Notes: generated by a model from the letters alone, not told the origin. A DNA stretch of 64,000 nucleotides from Pararhodobacter sp. CCB-MM2 (GCF_001691415.1 NZ_LRRR01000003.1:186001-250000); one strand, 5' to 3'. Shown: positions 16,377 through 24,912, counted from the first letter of the stretch. Numbers and translations are program-made.

Positions 16377-17582
16377 ATGAATCCGACCCGTCCATCCGAT
16401 ACCTATTCGCCGATGTACTTCCTGTCCTCGCTGGGGGCTGGCGGTCTGTCGGTGACCTTCTTCATGTGGCTGATGTTCTGGGTGCCGCATCCCGGCCGCA
16501 CCGTCCCGATCTTCGAAGACATCCTTGCCGCCTTTCAGACCGGCAGCCCGTTGAAACAGGCGATGATCCTCGGCGCCCTGGCCGGTATCGCGCTGTTCGT
16601 GGTGCTGAACCTGAAGTCGCTGATCTGGAACCTGAGCCATTTCAGCGCCTGGAAGCGGACCGAGGCCTATCAGAAATTCCTGAAGACCAATGCCCAGAGT
16701 CAGCTGATGGCGCTGCCCCTCGCGCTGGCCATGTCGGTGAACGGGCTGTTCATCGCAGGCCTCGTCTTCGTGCCCGGCCTGTGGAACGTCGTTGAATACC
16801 TGTTCCCGCTGGCCCTGACCGCCTTCGTGGCCATCGCGGTGCTGGCTTTCCGCCTCTACGGCGACTTTCTGGGGCGCATCAAGGTCGAAGGGGGCTTCAA
16901 CCACGCTGCCAACAACTCGTTCGGTCAGATCCTGCCCGCCTTCGCCTTCGCCATGGTCGGCGTCGGCATGGCCGCCCCGGCTGCGATGAGCGCCTCGGCC
17001 ACCGTGGTCGGCCTGTCGATCGTCGCCTCGACCTTCCTGATGATCACCGCGGCGCTGATTGCCGGCGTGGCCCTGATCCTCGGCATCCGGTCGATGCTGG
17101 ACCATGGCACCAATGCCGAAACCGCCCCGACGCTGATGATCCTGATCCCGCTGATGACCATCCTCGGCATCCTGATGATGCGCCAGTCGCATGGTCTGGG
17201 CGTCCAGTTCGAGAACCACTCGACCGATGCCGATACCTTCCTGTTCCTCGCCCGCATGGTCTCGATCCAGGTTGTCTTCGCCCTGTTCGGCTGGCTGATC
17301 CTGTCGCGCCACAACTACGGCAAGCGCTTCCTCTGGGGCCGCGAGACCTCGGTGATGAGCTATGCGCTGGTCTGCCCCGGTGTCGGCTTCGTCGTCCTGA
17401 TGCAGTTCTTCATCCACAAGGGGCTGGTCGCCGTGCACCTCGTCGACAAATTCTCGCCGGCCTATTGGGCGCTGGTCGGGATCGCCCTCGCGGTGCAGGC
17501 GGCGATGATCGGGCTGGTGTTCGTGCTGAACCGCCGCCACTTCGGCACCCCTCGTGCCATGGCTGCCGTTCCGGCAGAGTAA
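16377..17582 (+). CDS. Ten-helix membrane protein, possibly TsoY/TDT (SLAC1-like), sulfur-linked
   Basis: 401 residues with ten clear hydrophobic segments spread over the protein (about residues 14-35, 58-80, 105-128, 130-152, 180-200, 202-228, 240-258, 282-302, 320-345 and 358-382), the count found in the TDT/SLAC1/TehA anion-channel fold. It resembles proteins annotated as TsoY family, but I am not certain. Preceded by two SqrR/BigR-type operators and followed by a periplasmic DsrE gene, so a role in transport or handling of a sulfur species is the best inference. ATG at 16377 has GAGGAG upstream. Confidence 0.65.
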   Translation: MNPTRPSDTYSPMYFLSSLGAGGLSVTFFMWLMFWVPHPGRTVPIFEDILAAFQTGSPLKQAMILGALAGIALFVVLNLKSLIWNLSHFSAWKRTEAYQKFLKTNAQSQLMALPLALAMSVNGLFIAGLVFVPGLWNVVEYLFPLALTAFVAIAVLAFRLYGDFLGRIKVEGGFNHAANNSFGQILPAFAFAMVGVGMAAPAAMSASATVVGLSIVASTFLMITAALIAGVALILGIRSMLDHGTNAETAPTLMILIPLMTILGILMMRQSHGLGVQFENHSTDADTFLFLARMVSIQVVFALFGWLILSRHNYGKRFLWGRETSVMSYALVCPGVGFVVLMQFFIHKGLVAVHLVDKFSPAYWALVGIALAVQAAMIGLVFVLNRRHFGTPRAMAAVPAE

Positions 17583-17603
17583 CTTCCCTCCGAAACACTG
17601 ATT

Positions 17604-17630
17604 GGGCGGTCCCTGCGGGGGCCGCCCTTT
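17604..17630 (+). terminator. Terminator after the ten-helix membrane protein gene
   Basis: GGGCGGTCCC (17604-17613), loop TGC, GGGGGCCGCCC (17617-17627) and TTT, 22 bases after the stop. The stem holds one G-U pair and a bulged G. It separates this gene from the DsrE gene, which then needs its own promoter. Confidence 0.75.
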
Positions 17631-17749
17631 GCATTCGGATATTCCGATACTTTCGTTGCGTGATCCGCTCGGCTGTGGCTAAGTGGCTCTCCGGGTCCAC
17701 AGGACCCCGCGCGTTTGGGAGGACGCGCGTCAAATAACGGGAGGATAGC

Positions 17750-18190
17750 ATGCTGAAACAGACCCTGCGCCGCGCGGGACTTGCGGCCGTACTCGCCCTG
17801 GCCCCGATGGCCGCGCTGGCCGAGATGCATCACGTCGCCATCCATGTCGACGAGAACGATCCCCAGCGCATGAACATGGCGCTGAACAACGCCAACAACA
17901 TCATCAGCCATTATGAGGGGCAGGGCGACGAGGTGCAGATCGAGATCGTCACCTACGGTCCGGGCCTGCACATGCTGCGCGCCGATACCTCGCCCGTGGC
18001 CGACCGGGTGGCACAGATGTCGCTCGAGCATGAGAACATCGCCTTCTCCGCCTGCAACAACACCCTTCAGGGTATGCAGCGACAAGCGGGCGCCGAGATT
18101 GCGCTTCTGTCGGAAGCGCATGTCGTCCCCTCGGGCGCCGTCCGCCTGATCGAGCTGCAGGAGCAGGGCTGGGCCTATCTGCGGCCCTGA
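17750..18190 (+). CDS. Periplasmic DsrE-family protein
   Basis: 146 residues with a Sec signal peptide (residues 1-25, ending ALAPMAALAEM) and a DsrE/DsrF-like alpha/beta domain: HHVAIHVDENDPQRMNMALN and FSACNNTLQGM. The single cysteine in SACNNT occupies the position of the sulfur-carrying cysteine in DsrE-type proteins. Family members relay or sense sulfane sulfur. The gene lies downstream of the membrane protein that carries SqrR/BigR-type operators; a possible promoter (TTGCGT, 17 bases, CTAAGT, 17656-17684) and a degenerate ATTC-N8-CGAT at 17633-17648 precede it. Confidence 0.82.
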   Translation: MLKQTLRRAGLAAVLALAPMAALAEMHHVAIHVDENDPQRMNMALNNANNIISHYEGQGDEVQIEIVTYGPGLHMLRADTSPVADRVAQMSLEHENIAFSACNNTLQGMQRQAGAEIALLSEAHVVPSGAVRLIELQEQGWAYLRP

Positions 18191-18217
18191 TCCTACCCCT
18201 GCATCCGCGTTCGATGC

Positions 18218-18718
18218 TTACATCTCGGGATGGCAGGCCGCCTCGGACAACGAGAGCTCCTGATCGCTTTCACGAATGATCCGCCCGTCGCCGATCCCTG
18301 CACCGGCGGCGGCGCGGACCGAGTCGGGCCTGAAGCCGAGCGGGACCAGCAGCACCGGAATCTCCGAGGTCCGAAGCCGGCAATCGTTGTAGCGCATCAC
18401 CTCGACCAGCAGGGCGTCGCCGCTTTCGGCATGGGTGAGGGTGCAGAAGTTCGGCAGCAGCGTCACGTCACCCGGCACCGAGGCATCACCCCGGGCGAAA
18501 CCGCGCGCGACGGCATCGGCGAGGATGGCGGAATATTCCTCAGGCGTGGTGCCCATATCGGGCATGAAGCGTTCCACCTGTGCGGCGTTCAGAGTGCAGC
18601 CATAGGCGCGCAGCATGCCAATAACGGCATGCGTCTTCTCTGGGTCGTTCTCGGCTTGGGCGGTCAGCGGCGCAAGCGCCAGTATCGCCGCGGCGGCGGC
18701 GGGCAGGAAACGTGTCAT
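18218..18718 (-). CDS. Secreted protein of unknown function
   Basis: 166 residues. Signal peptide MTRFLPAAAAAILALAPLTA ending Ala-Gln-Ala (about residue 23). The mature part has four cysteines (in RAYGCTLN, NFCTL, NDCRL and EAACHPEM), which may form two disulfides. I do not recognise the family. The Met that opens the signal peptide is chosen over an in-frame start 96 bases upstream. It is convergent with the DsrE gene; no functional link is evident. Confidence 0.72.
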   Translation of the reverse strand: MTRFLPAAAAAILALAPLTAQAENDPEKTHAVIGMLRAYGCTLNAAQVERFMPDMGTTPEEYSAILADAVARGFARGDASVPGDVTLLPNFCTLTHAESGDALLVEVMRYNDCRLRTSEIPVLLVPLGFRPDSVRAAAGAGIGDGRIIRESDQELSLSEAACHPEM

Positions 18719-18838
18719 GGTAATACCTCGATTGAAAATATCGGCCTTGAGGCCGCTTTTCAGCGAAGCACCGCCGCGTTGCCCGGTCAACTGACAACGC
18801 TGTGCACAACCCATGGTGGCAGGCTTGAGCAGCCCATG

Positions 18839-18867
18839 AAAAAGGGCCGCGCCCGAAAGCGCGACCC
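18839..18867 (-). terminator. Terminator of hpd
   Basis: Read on the minus strand: GGGTCGCGC, loop region, GCGCGGCCC then TTTTT. It lies 33 bases beyond the hpd stop. The stem is GC-rich with one mismatch. Confidence 0.7.
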
Positions 18868-18899
18868 GCTGCCGAAACTCTGTGCCGATCGCCGGGCGA

Positions 18900-19994
18900 T
18901 CAGCTGGCTTTCAGAACGCCACGCTCGATCTGGTCGGCCTCGATGGATTCGAACAGGGCTTTGAAGTTGCCCTCGCCGAAACCGTCATCGCCCTTGCGCT
19001 GGATGAATTCGAAGAAGATCGGCCCGATCACGGTTTTCGAGAAGATCTGCAGCAGGATCCGCGTCTCACCGCCATCGACCACGCCTTCGCCGTCAATGAG
19101 GATGCCATGCTTCTGCATCTTCTCCAGCGGCTCGGTATGGCCGGTAACGCGCTCGGCGCTCATCTCATAATACGAGGCCGGGGGCGCGGGCATGAACTTG
19201 ATGCCCTTCTCGGCAATCGCATCGGTCGAGGCATAGATATCCTCGGTGCCGACGGCGATATGCTGGATGCCTTCGCCCTTGTAGCGCTTGAGGTACTCGA
19301 CGATCTGCCCGGTCTCGCCGCGATCCTCGTTGATCGGGATGCGGATGCGACCGTCCGGCGAGGTCAGCGCGCGGCTGGTGAGGCCGGTGTACTTGCCCGA
19401 GATGTCGAAGAAGCGGATTTCCCGGAAGTTGAACAGGTCGCCGTAGAACTTGAACCAGACGTCCATGTTGCCCTTGTGGACATTGTGGGTCAGGTGGTCG
19501 AGGTAATAGAAACCGACGCCCTTGGGATGGGCCGAGGCCAGCCAGTCGAACTCGGCGTTATAGACCGAGCCTTCCCAGTAATGATCGACGAAATAGATCA
19601 GGCTGCCGCCGATGCCGAGGATCGCCGGGACGTCCATGGTCTTGCCCGCGCCCTCATAGGGCTTCGCGCCCTTCGAGACGGCGTGGTTGAAGGCATGCTG
19701 CGCATCGGCCACGCGCCAGGCCATCGAGGGGGCGCAGGGACCGTGCTCCTCGACGAAGCTGCGGGCATGGCTGCCGGGCTCGTCGTTCAGGATGTAGGTG
19801 ACATCGCCCTGCTGCCAGACCTCGATATCCTTGGTCTTGTGCTTGGCGACCTTGGCGTAACCCATGCGGGTGAAGAGATCGCGCAGGGTATCCGGCTCGG
19901 GATGGGCGAATTCGACGAATTCGAAGCCGTCGGTGCCGGCCGGGTTCTCGTCGCTGATCTGCGCGCGGGGGGCGTTATGCGGGAAGGGACCCAT
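18900..19994 (-). CDS. hpd: 4-hydroxyphenylpyruvate dioxygenase
   Basis: 364 residues, two-domain vicinal-oxygen-chelate enzyme that converts 4-hydroxyphenylpyruvate to homogentisate in tyrosine breakdown and tocopherol/pyomelanin routes. The Fe(II) ligands are visible as the His in LDHLTHNV, the His in EGIQHIAVGTEDI and the Glu in FFEFIQRKGDDGFGEGN, the last being the family's C-terminal signature. No other homogentisate genes are adjacent. It is divergent from an Lrp/AsnC regulator with a palindrome between them, so substrate-responsive control is likely. Confidence 0.96.
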   Translation of the reverse strand: MGPFPHNAPRAQISDENPAGTDGFEFVEFAHPEPDTLRDLFTRMGYAKVAKHKTKDIEVWQQGDVTYILNDEPGSHARSFVEEHGPCAPSMAWRVADAQHAFNHAVSKGAKPYEGAGKTMDVPAILGIGGSLIYFVDHYWEGSVYNAEFDWLASAHPKGVGFYYLDHLTHNVHKGNMDVWFKFYGDLFNFREIRFFDISGKYTGLTSRALTSPDGRIRIPINEDRGETGQIVEYLKRYKGEGIQHIAVGTEDIYASTDAIAEKGIKFMPAPPASYYEMSAERVTGHTEPLEKMQKHGILIDGEGVVDGGETRILLQIFSKTVIGPIFFEFIQRKGDDGFGEGNFKALFESIEADQIERGVLKAS

Positions 19995-20082
19995 GGCATC
20001 CTCCTGTTGATGTATCTTGCGTCCATCTTACGCCGAGGTCCTTGCGTCAGGGGCGCGAAATGGGGCAGCGTGGGGCCGGTGA

Positions 20083-20099
20083 ATGCGCGAATTGCGCAT
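20083..20099. promoter_or_regulatory. Palindrome in the hpd / lrp-type divergent region
   Basis: ATGCGC (20083-20088), GAATT, GCGCAT (20094-20099): a perfect 6-bp inverted repeat of 17 bases total, about the size of an Lrp/AsnC half-turn operator. It lies 30 bases upstream of the regulator start and 89 bases upstream of hpd. Confidence 0.5.
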
Positions 20100-20128
20100 C
20101 AAAGGGCGCCGGGGCGCGAGGACTTCCG

Positions 20129-20584
20129 ATGATCGACGAGATGGATGCGAAAATTCTGGCGGCCGTCCAGCAAAACGCCATGCTCACCGCGCAGGAGCTG
20201 GGCGAGCGTATCAACCTCTCCCCCAGCCAGGCCGCCCGCCGCCGCGCGCGGCTCGAGGCCGAGGGCTACGTCACTGCCTATTACGCGCGGCTGGACCCAT
20301 CGAAGATGGGGCTGTCGGTACAGGCTTTCGTGCAAGTGCAGATGGCGACACATACGCCGGACAAGGCAAAAAGCTTCGAACGGCTGATTGCCACTCTGCC
20401 CGAGATCGTCTCCAGCTGGACCCTGACCGGCGAAGCCGATTACCTGCTGCGCGTGTGGTGCAGTGATCTTGGCGCGCTGAACGTGCTGATCCATGAGCGG
20501 CTGCTGCCTCATCCCGCCGTGGCGCGGGTACAGAGTCAGATCGTCATGAACCAGTTGAAGACCTTCGCGGGGCTGCCGATCTAG
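20129..20584 (+). CDS. Lrp/AsnC-family transcriptional regulator
   Basis: 151 residues: N-terminal helix-turn-helix (DEMDAKILAAVQQNAMLTAQ and NLSPSQAARRRARLEAEGYV) and a RAM ligand-binding domain with WTLTGEADYLLRVWCSDLGA. Members sense amino acids. Divergence from hpd across a 134-base gap with a palindrome suggests that it controls tyrosine catabolism, perhaps sensing tyrosine or phenylalanine. ATG at 20129 gives the standard N-terminus; the in-frame extension to 20042 would cover the operator. A full palindromic repeat follows. Confidence 0.92.
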   Translation: MIDEMDAKILAAVQQNAMLTAQELGERINLSPSQAARRRARLEAEGYVTAYYARLDPSKMGLSVQAFVQVQMATHTPDKAKSFERLIATLPEIVSSWTLTGEADYLLRVWCSDLGALNVLIHERLLPHPAVARVQSQIVMNQLKTFAGLPI

Positions 20585-20589
20585 AAAGC

Positions 20590-20741
20590 AGGGGCTTTGC
20601 CCCTCGGCCTGCGGCCTCACCCCAGGATACTTGGAGAGCAAAGATGGGCAATTTGAGTCAAATTGTCCGCATCTCGCGGCGGCCCCCTCATCTTTGCTCC
20701 GAAAATATCCCGGGGGAGCCGAAGGCGGGGGCAGAGCCCCC
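20590..20741. repeat. Modular palindromic intergenic repeat, copy 3
   Basis: Left arm AGGGGC-TTT-GCCCCT, GGCC-TGC-GGCC, then CACCCCAGGATACTTGGAGA and GCAAAGATGGG. Core CAATTTGAGTCAAATTG (20649-20665). Right arm CATCTTTGCTCCGAAAATAT, CCCGGGGG and hairpin GGGGGC-AGA-GCCCCC (20727-20741). It fills the gap between the convergent Lrp-type gene and fmt. Confidence 0.85.
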
Positions 20742-20747
20742 ATCGCG

Positions 20748-21650
20748 CTATCCGAACGTGACGCCGTCGGCCCAATCGACCCCCCGACGCAGCTCGCCCG
20801 GTTCCATCGGCTTCTTCCCCTCGCGCTGGGCGCGACCGATGGCGATAGCCCCCTCGCCACAGGCAATCGTCAGGTCGTGCAGCAGCGTACCCGGCGCGCC
20901 GTTCTCGGCGATGGCCACGGCGTTCAGCAGCTTCAGCCGGCCCGTCGGCGTCTCGCACCAGGCGCCGGGAAAGGGTGAGAGGCCGCGGATCTTGCGCGCG
21001 ACCTCGTCGGCCGGGCGGGTCCAGTCGATCCGTGCCTCCGCCTTGTCGATCTTGGCGGCATAGGTGACGCCGGCTTCAGGCTGCGGCTCGGGCGTCAGGT
21101 CGGGCAGTTGGTCCAGTGCGGTCAGGATCAGCTCCGCCCCCATCAGCGACAGGCGGTCATGCAGTTGATCCGTGGTTTCCTCACGCCCGATCGGGGTGGC
21201 TTGGCGCATCAGGACCGGGCCGGTGTCGAGCCCCGCCTCCATCTGCATGATGCAAATGCCCGTCTCGGCATCGCCCGCGAGGATCGCGCGGTGGATCGGG
21301 GCGGCACCGCGCCAGCGGGGCAACAGCGAGGCGTGGATGTTGAGGCAGCCCTGTGTCGGCGCATCCAGCACCGGCTGCGGCAGGATCAGCCCATAAGCAA
21401 CGACGACCGCCACATCTGCCTTGAGGGCCGCGAAGTCGGCTTGCTCTTCGGCCCCTTTGAGCGAGACCGGGTGCCGCACCGGTAGCCCCAGCTCCAGCGC
21501 GCGGGCGTGGACCGGGGTCGGGCGGTCCTTCTTGCCGCGACCGGCGGGGCGCGGCGGCTGGCAATAGACGCAGACCACCTCATGCGCGGAATGCAGCGCC
21601 TCCAGCACCGGCACCGAGAAATCCGGGGTTCCCATGAAGATCACGCGCAT
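20748..21650 (-). CDS. fmt: Methionyl-tRNA formyltransferase
   Basis: 300 residues. N-terminal formyltransferase domain starting [19 protein letters not shown], with the catalytic region [20 protein letters not shown] (Asn-His) and [20 protein letters not shown], then a C-terminal OB-fold tRNA-binding domain. It formylates initiator Met-tRNA with 10-formyl-tetrahydrofolate. It lies downstream of three def-type genes read in the same direction, as formylation and deformylation genes often pair; a small opposite-strand gene interrupts the pairing. ATG at 21650 matches the family N-terminus. Confidence 0.96.
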   Translation of the reverse strand: MRVIFMGTPDFSVPVLEALHSAHEVVCVYCQPPRPAGRGKKDRPTPVHARALELGLPVRHPVSLKGAEEQADFAALKADVAVVVAYGLILPQPVLDAPTQGCLNIHASLLPRWRGAAPIHRAILAGDAETGICIMQMEAGLDTGPVLMRQATPIGREETTDQLHDRLSLMGAELILTALDQLPDLTPEPQPEAGVTYAAKIDKAEARIDWTRPADEVARKIRGLSPFPGAWCETPTGRLKLLNAVAIAENGAPGTLLHDLTIACGEGAIAIGRAQREGKKPMEPGELRRGVDWADGVTFG

Positions 21651-21742
21651 CGGGGCCTCCTGCCTTGACGGGTCGCTTGGGCCCATGGCTGGCCCGCGCT
21701 ATACAGGCGTCAGCTAGCAGGTGCGGGACCGGAGGTGCAAGG

Positions 21743-21967
21743 ATGCGGCTGATATGGAGCGGACTTGCCGTGCTGGTCGCGTTGGGCTGGGCCGCGATGT
21801 ATGTCTACATCGGTGGGCTCGCCTGTGCCTTTGGGTCGGCCGGGGGTGATTGCTCGATCCCGCTGCCGTGGCAGCTGCGTGGGGAGGATCTGCAATTCCT
21901 CGTGCTGGTGCCGGGCGGCGTGCTGGCCTTGCTGCTGCTGATGGCCTGGCGCGCCGGGAGGTGCTGA
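21743..21967 (+). CDS. Small two-helix membrane protein
   Basis: 74 residues with two hydrophobic segments (IWSGLAVLVALGWAAMYVYI and LQFLVLVPGGVLALLLLMAW) joined by a Cys-containing loop with GGDCSIPLPW. GGAGG lies 8 bases before the ATG. It sits on the opposite strand between fmt and the degenerate deformylase gene. I do not recognise the family. Confidence 0.6.
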   Translation: MRLIWSGLAVLVALGWAAMYVYIGGLACAFGSAGGDCSIPLPWQLRGEDLQFLVLVPGGVLALLLLMAWRAGRC

Positions 21968-21970
21968 GGC

Positions 21971-22465
21971 TCAGCCGGCGATCTTCTTGGCCTTCCGCAA
22001 CAGGATGTCGCGCTTCATCTTGCTCAGGCGGTCGAAATACATCTTGCCATCGAGATGGTCGATCTGGTGCTGCACCGAGGTCGCCCAGAGGCCGACGAAA
22101 TCGCGCTCCTCGATCTCACCGGCTTCGTTCAGGAAGCGCACGGTGACGGCGCGCGGCCGCTCGATCGTCGCGTGAGCGCCCGGCAGGTTCGGCGAGGCCT
22201 CGTCATGGGCGCGCAGCTGGACCGAGGCATGCAGCACTTCGGGATTGGCCATGCGCACCACCTGCCCGCGCGCCTCGGAGGCATCGACGACGGCCAGCCG
22301 CTGCATCACGCCGATCTGCACGGCGGCGAGGCCCACGCCGGGCATCGCCTCCATCGTGTCGATCATGTCGGTCCAGATCGCGCGGATCTCGTCGGTGATG
22401 GCCTCGACGGGGGCGGCCTTGGTGCGCAGGCGTGCGTCGGGCCAGGGCAGGCAGCGGCGGATCAT
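21971..22465 (-). CDS. Peptide-deformylase-like protein without active-site residues
   Basis: 164 residues, clearly a deformylase paralogue with an intact first motif GVGLAAVQ (residues 43-50). In motif 2 the metal-binding Cys is Ser91 (EASPNLPG instead of EGCLS-LPG), and in motif 3 the catalytic Glu is Gln134 (HQIDH instead of HExDH); both histidines remain. It is therefore unlikely to deformylate. The start overlaps the stop of the active paralogue (ATGA), so it is co-translated with it. A regulatory, chaperone or ribosome-binding role is possible but unproven. Confidence 0.85.
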   Translation of the reverse strand: MIRRCLPWPDARLRTKAAPVEAITDEIRAIWTDMIDTMEAMPGVGLAAVQIGVMQRLAVVDASEARGQVVRMANPEVLHASVQLRAHDEASPNLPGAHATIERPRAVTVRFLNEAGEIEERDFVGLWATSVQHQIDHLDGKMYFDRLSKMKRDILLRKAKKIAG

Positions 22466-22968
22466 TCGTGTCCCAGTCTTTCCAGCAGTGGTTCGGCGGC
22501 GGCGCGGGCGCCGGGGTCCATCAGGTCGATGCACAGCCGACCGTTCAGATGGTCCAATTCGTGTTGGACCGCAATGGCTTCGAAACCCGAGAACATCTCG
22601 GTCACTTCCAGCCCGTCCAGATCGAGAGAGCGCAGGATCACCCAATCGGGCCGGGCCACAAGCGCGGGAACGCCGGGGATCGACAGGCAGCCCTCGGTGT
22701 TGATCGCCAGCGATTCCGAGGCCGAGAGGATCTCAGGGTCGATGAAGACGCGCGGGTTGGGCGTGCCGCTCTTCCAGTCGCAATCCATCACGAACAGGCG
22801 TTTGGACAGACCGATCTGCGGCGCCGCAAGGCCCCGGCCCGTGGCGTCGTACATCGTCTCCAGCATGTCCTCGGCCAGCTGACGGGTCTCGGCATCGACG
22901 CCGTTCAGCGGCTCGGCGGTACGGCGAAGCACCGGGTCAGGGTACAGGACGATGGGCAGAATGGACAT
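22462..22968 (-). CDS. def: Peptide deformylase (second copy)
   Basis: 168 residues with all three motifs: GRGLAAPQIG, EGCLSIPG and QHELDHLNG, giving the Cys-His-His metal site and catalytic Glu. It removes the formyl group from nascent proteins. It is 40-45 percent-like by eye to the copy at 24230-24754 and lies two genes downstream of it in the same direction. The last bases overlap the start of the degenerate third paralogue. Motif 1 has Arg in place of the usual Ile or Val (GRGLA), which is seen in secondary deformylases. Confidence 0.92.
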   Translation of the reverse strand: MSILPIVLYPDPVLRRTAEPLNGVDAETRQLAEDMLETMYDATGRGLAAPQIGLSKRLFVMDCDWKSGTPNPRVFIDPEILSASESLAINTEGCLSIPGVPALVARPDWVILRSLDLDGLEVTEMFSGFEAIAVQHELDHLNGRLCIDLMDPGARAAAEPLLERLGHE

Positions 22969-22978
22969 GAGACTGGCG

Positions 22979-24226
22979 CTAACACCCGGTTTCCCGCCCG
23001 TCTATCGCCCAAACGGGTGGACAGGGCTGTTTTTCCGCATGCGGCTCACCGGCCAGGGGCGGCACCAGCAACCCAGAGGCGATCCGCCCCAAAAGCCACG
23101 GCATCGGCGGGATGCGCGAGAGCGGCGCGGTGACCCGGTCGCGGAACCACGCCATCGCGGCACTGTCGGATTGGTATTGTGGGGTCAGGAAGCGGCTGGC
23201 GGCTTGATAGATCGCCAGATGCCCACGCCGCATCGTCGCATAGAGGGCAGGGGCGTCTTGCGCCTCGGTCTGATCCAGCGCGCGGGCGAGGGCCAGCGCG
23301 TCCAGCAGCGCCATGTTCGCCCCTTGGCCCAGCTGGGGACTGGCGCGATGGGCGGCATCGCCGAGATGCACCAGCCGGTCGCCGATCGGGCGGTACAGGG
23401 TGCCGTGGGAATAGCGGGCGAAGGTCATCTGCGCCGGGTCGGTGATCTGTGCCGCGAAGGGCGCAAGCTGCGGCCAAAGGGCCGTCATCTCGGCCTTCCA
23501 CGGCGACAGGCCCTCGGTCTGCCAGCGGGGGAGGTCCTCGGCCTTCAGCGACCAGAAGAAGGCGGCGCGTTGGGTGTCGTCCTCGGGAAGGTGGCCGATG
23601 GGCAGCACGCCGACCATGCGGCGGGCCGCGACATAGCGTTGGCTCAGGCGGTCGTTCGGCAGGTCGGTGTCGGGCCAGTCCAGCGTCGTCCACAAGGCGC
23701 CAAAGGGCAGGGGGCGCGAGACCAGCGGCGACAACGGGGAATGCGAGCCGAGCGCATCGACCAGCAGGTCGAAGGGCCCCAACCGCGTCCCATCCGCAAG
23801 GCGCAGCCAGCGGCCGGAGGCGTCGACCTCGGTCCCTGTTACCTCGCTGGCGGGACGGACCGAGGGGCCGAGGGCAAGGAGCCGTTCATGCAGCAGATGG
23901 AACAGCGCCGACCGATGGATGCCGATGCCATGCAGCCCGGCCCCGCCCGCATCGTAGCGCACATTCAACGTGCCCGCGCCGGTCGGGGCCTCGATCCCGT
24001 GCAGCACGCGGATGGGGGTGCCGAAGCGGCGCAACGCCGTGCCGCAGCCCAGCCAGTCCAGCACCCGCTGACCCACAGGCTGGATCACCAGACCCGAGCC
24101 CAGCGGTCGCGGGGCCTCGAACCGGTCGCAGATGGTGACGGAATGTCCGGCAAGGGTCAGCGCGATTGCCGAGGCCAGCCCGCCGATCCCGGCTCCGGCG
24201 ACCCCGATGCGCAGACCCTGTGCCAT
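22979..24226 (-). CDS. FAD-dependent monooxygenase (PHBH/salicylate hydroxylase fold)
   Basis: 415 residues. N-terminal GVAGAGIGGLASAIALTLAG (FAD Rossmann site), the Asp-Gly region LLVDALGSHSPL and the C-terminal FAD motif VHLGDAAHRASPQLGQGANM. Single-component flavoprotein hydroxylases of this kind use NAD(P)H and O2 on aromatic or quinone substrates. It is sandwiched between two def genes with 3-10 base gaps, so it is co-transcribed with them, an unusual place for such an enzyme. The substrate cannot be told from the sequence; no ubiquinone or aromatic genes are adjacent. Confidence 0.85.
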   Translation of the reverse strand: MAQGLRIGVAGAGIGGLASAIALTLAGHSVTICDRFEAPRPLGSGLVIQPVGQRVLDWLGCGTALRRFGTPIRVLHGIEAPTGAGTLNVRYDAGGAGLHGIGIHRSALFHLLHERLLALGPSVRPASEVTGTEVDASGRWLRLADGTRLGPFDLLVDALGSHSPLSPLVSRPLPFGALWTTLDWPDTDLPNDRLSQRYVAARRMVGVLPIGHLPEDDTQRAAFFWSLKAEDLPRWQTEGLSPWKAEMTALWPQLAPFAAQITDPAQMTFARYSHGTLYRPIGDRLVHLGDAAHRASPQLGQGANMALLDALALARALDQTEAQDAPALYATMRRGHLAIYQAASRFLTPQYQSDSAAMAWFRDRVTAPLSRIPPMPWLLGRIASGLLVPPLAGEPHAEKQPCPPVWAIDGRETGC

Positions 24227-24229
24227 GGC

Positions 24230-24754
24230 TCAGCCCCGCGCGCGCTCGCGCTTGAGCTTCTCCATGCGGCGCGTGATCATCTGCCGCTTGATCGGTCCGA
24301 GGTAATCGATGAACAGCTTGCCGTTCAGGTGATCCAGCTCATGCTGCGCGCAGGTCGCCCAGAGGCCCGAGAATTCTTCCTCGTGCAGCTGGTTGTCCAG
24401 CCCCAGCCAACGCATCCGGACCGAGGCCGGGCGCGTCACATCCGCGAATTGGTCGGGGATCGACAGGCAGCCTTCCTCATAGGTGTTCAGATCGTCCGAG
24501 GACCAGGTGATCTCAGGGTTGATCAGCACCATCGGCTTCGGTGCGACATCGTCTTCCTTGACGCAATCCATCACGAAGAGGCGCTGCATGACGCCGATCT
24601 GCGGCGCGGCCAGACCGATGCCGGGCGCGTCATACATGGTCTCCAGCATATCCTCGGCCAGCTGCCCCAGCTCAGGCGGGATACCGCCTTCGATGGGGGC
24701 GCAGACCTTTTTCAGGCGCGGATCGGGGTGCAGAACGATGGGTTTCAGGCTCAT
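24230..24754 (-). CDS. def: Peptide deformylase (principal copy)
   Basis: 174 residues with canonical GIGLAAPQIG, EGCLSIPDQ and QHELDHLNG motifs, and the typical N-terminus KPIVLHPDPRLKKVCAPI. It removes the N-formyl group from nascent polypeptides using Fe(II) or another metal bound by Cys and two His. It is the first gene of the run def-monooxygenase-def-def-like. Normal length and full motif match suggest it is the housekeeping enzyme. Confidence 0.96.
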   Translation of the reverse strand: MSLKPIVLHPDPRLKKVCAPIEGGIPPELGQLAEDMLETMYDAPGIGLAAPQIGVMQRLFVMDCVKEDDVAPKPMVLINPEITWSSDDLNTYEEGCLSIPDQFADVTRPASVRMRWLGLDNQLHEEEFSGLWATCAQHELDHLNGKLFIDYLGPIKRQMITRRMEKLKRERARG

Positions 24755-24912
24755 GCCGATGATCTAGGCGATTGCCCGGGTTTTCGCAACATTCCGCGCG
24801 GGGTCGCGAGGGTCTTGCCGGCGTGCCGCCGCTGATTTGATCAAAGTCGCATTTGTGGGGTTGCACGCGGCGCCCCGGCGGGCATTCTGCGACACATGTT
24901 AAGGAGATCGGC

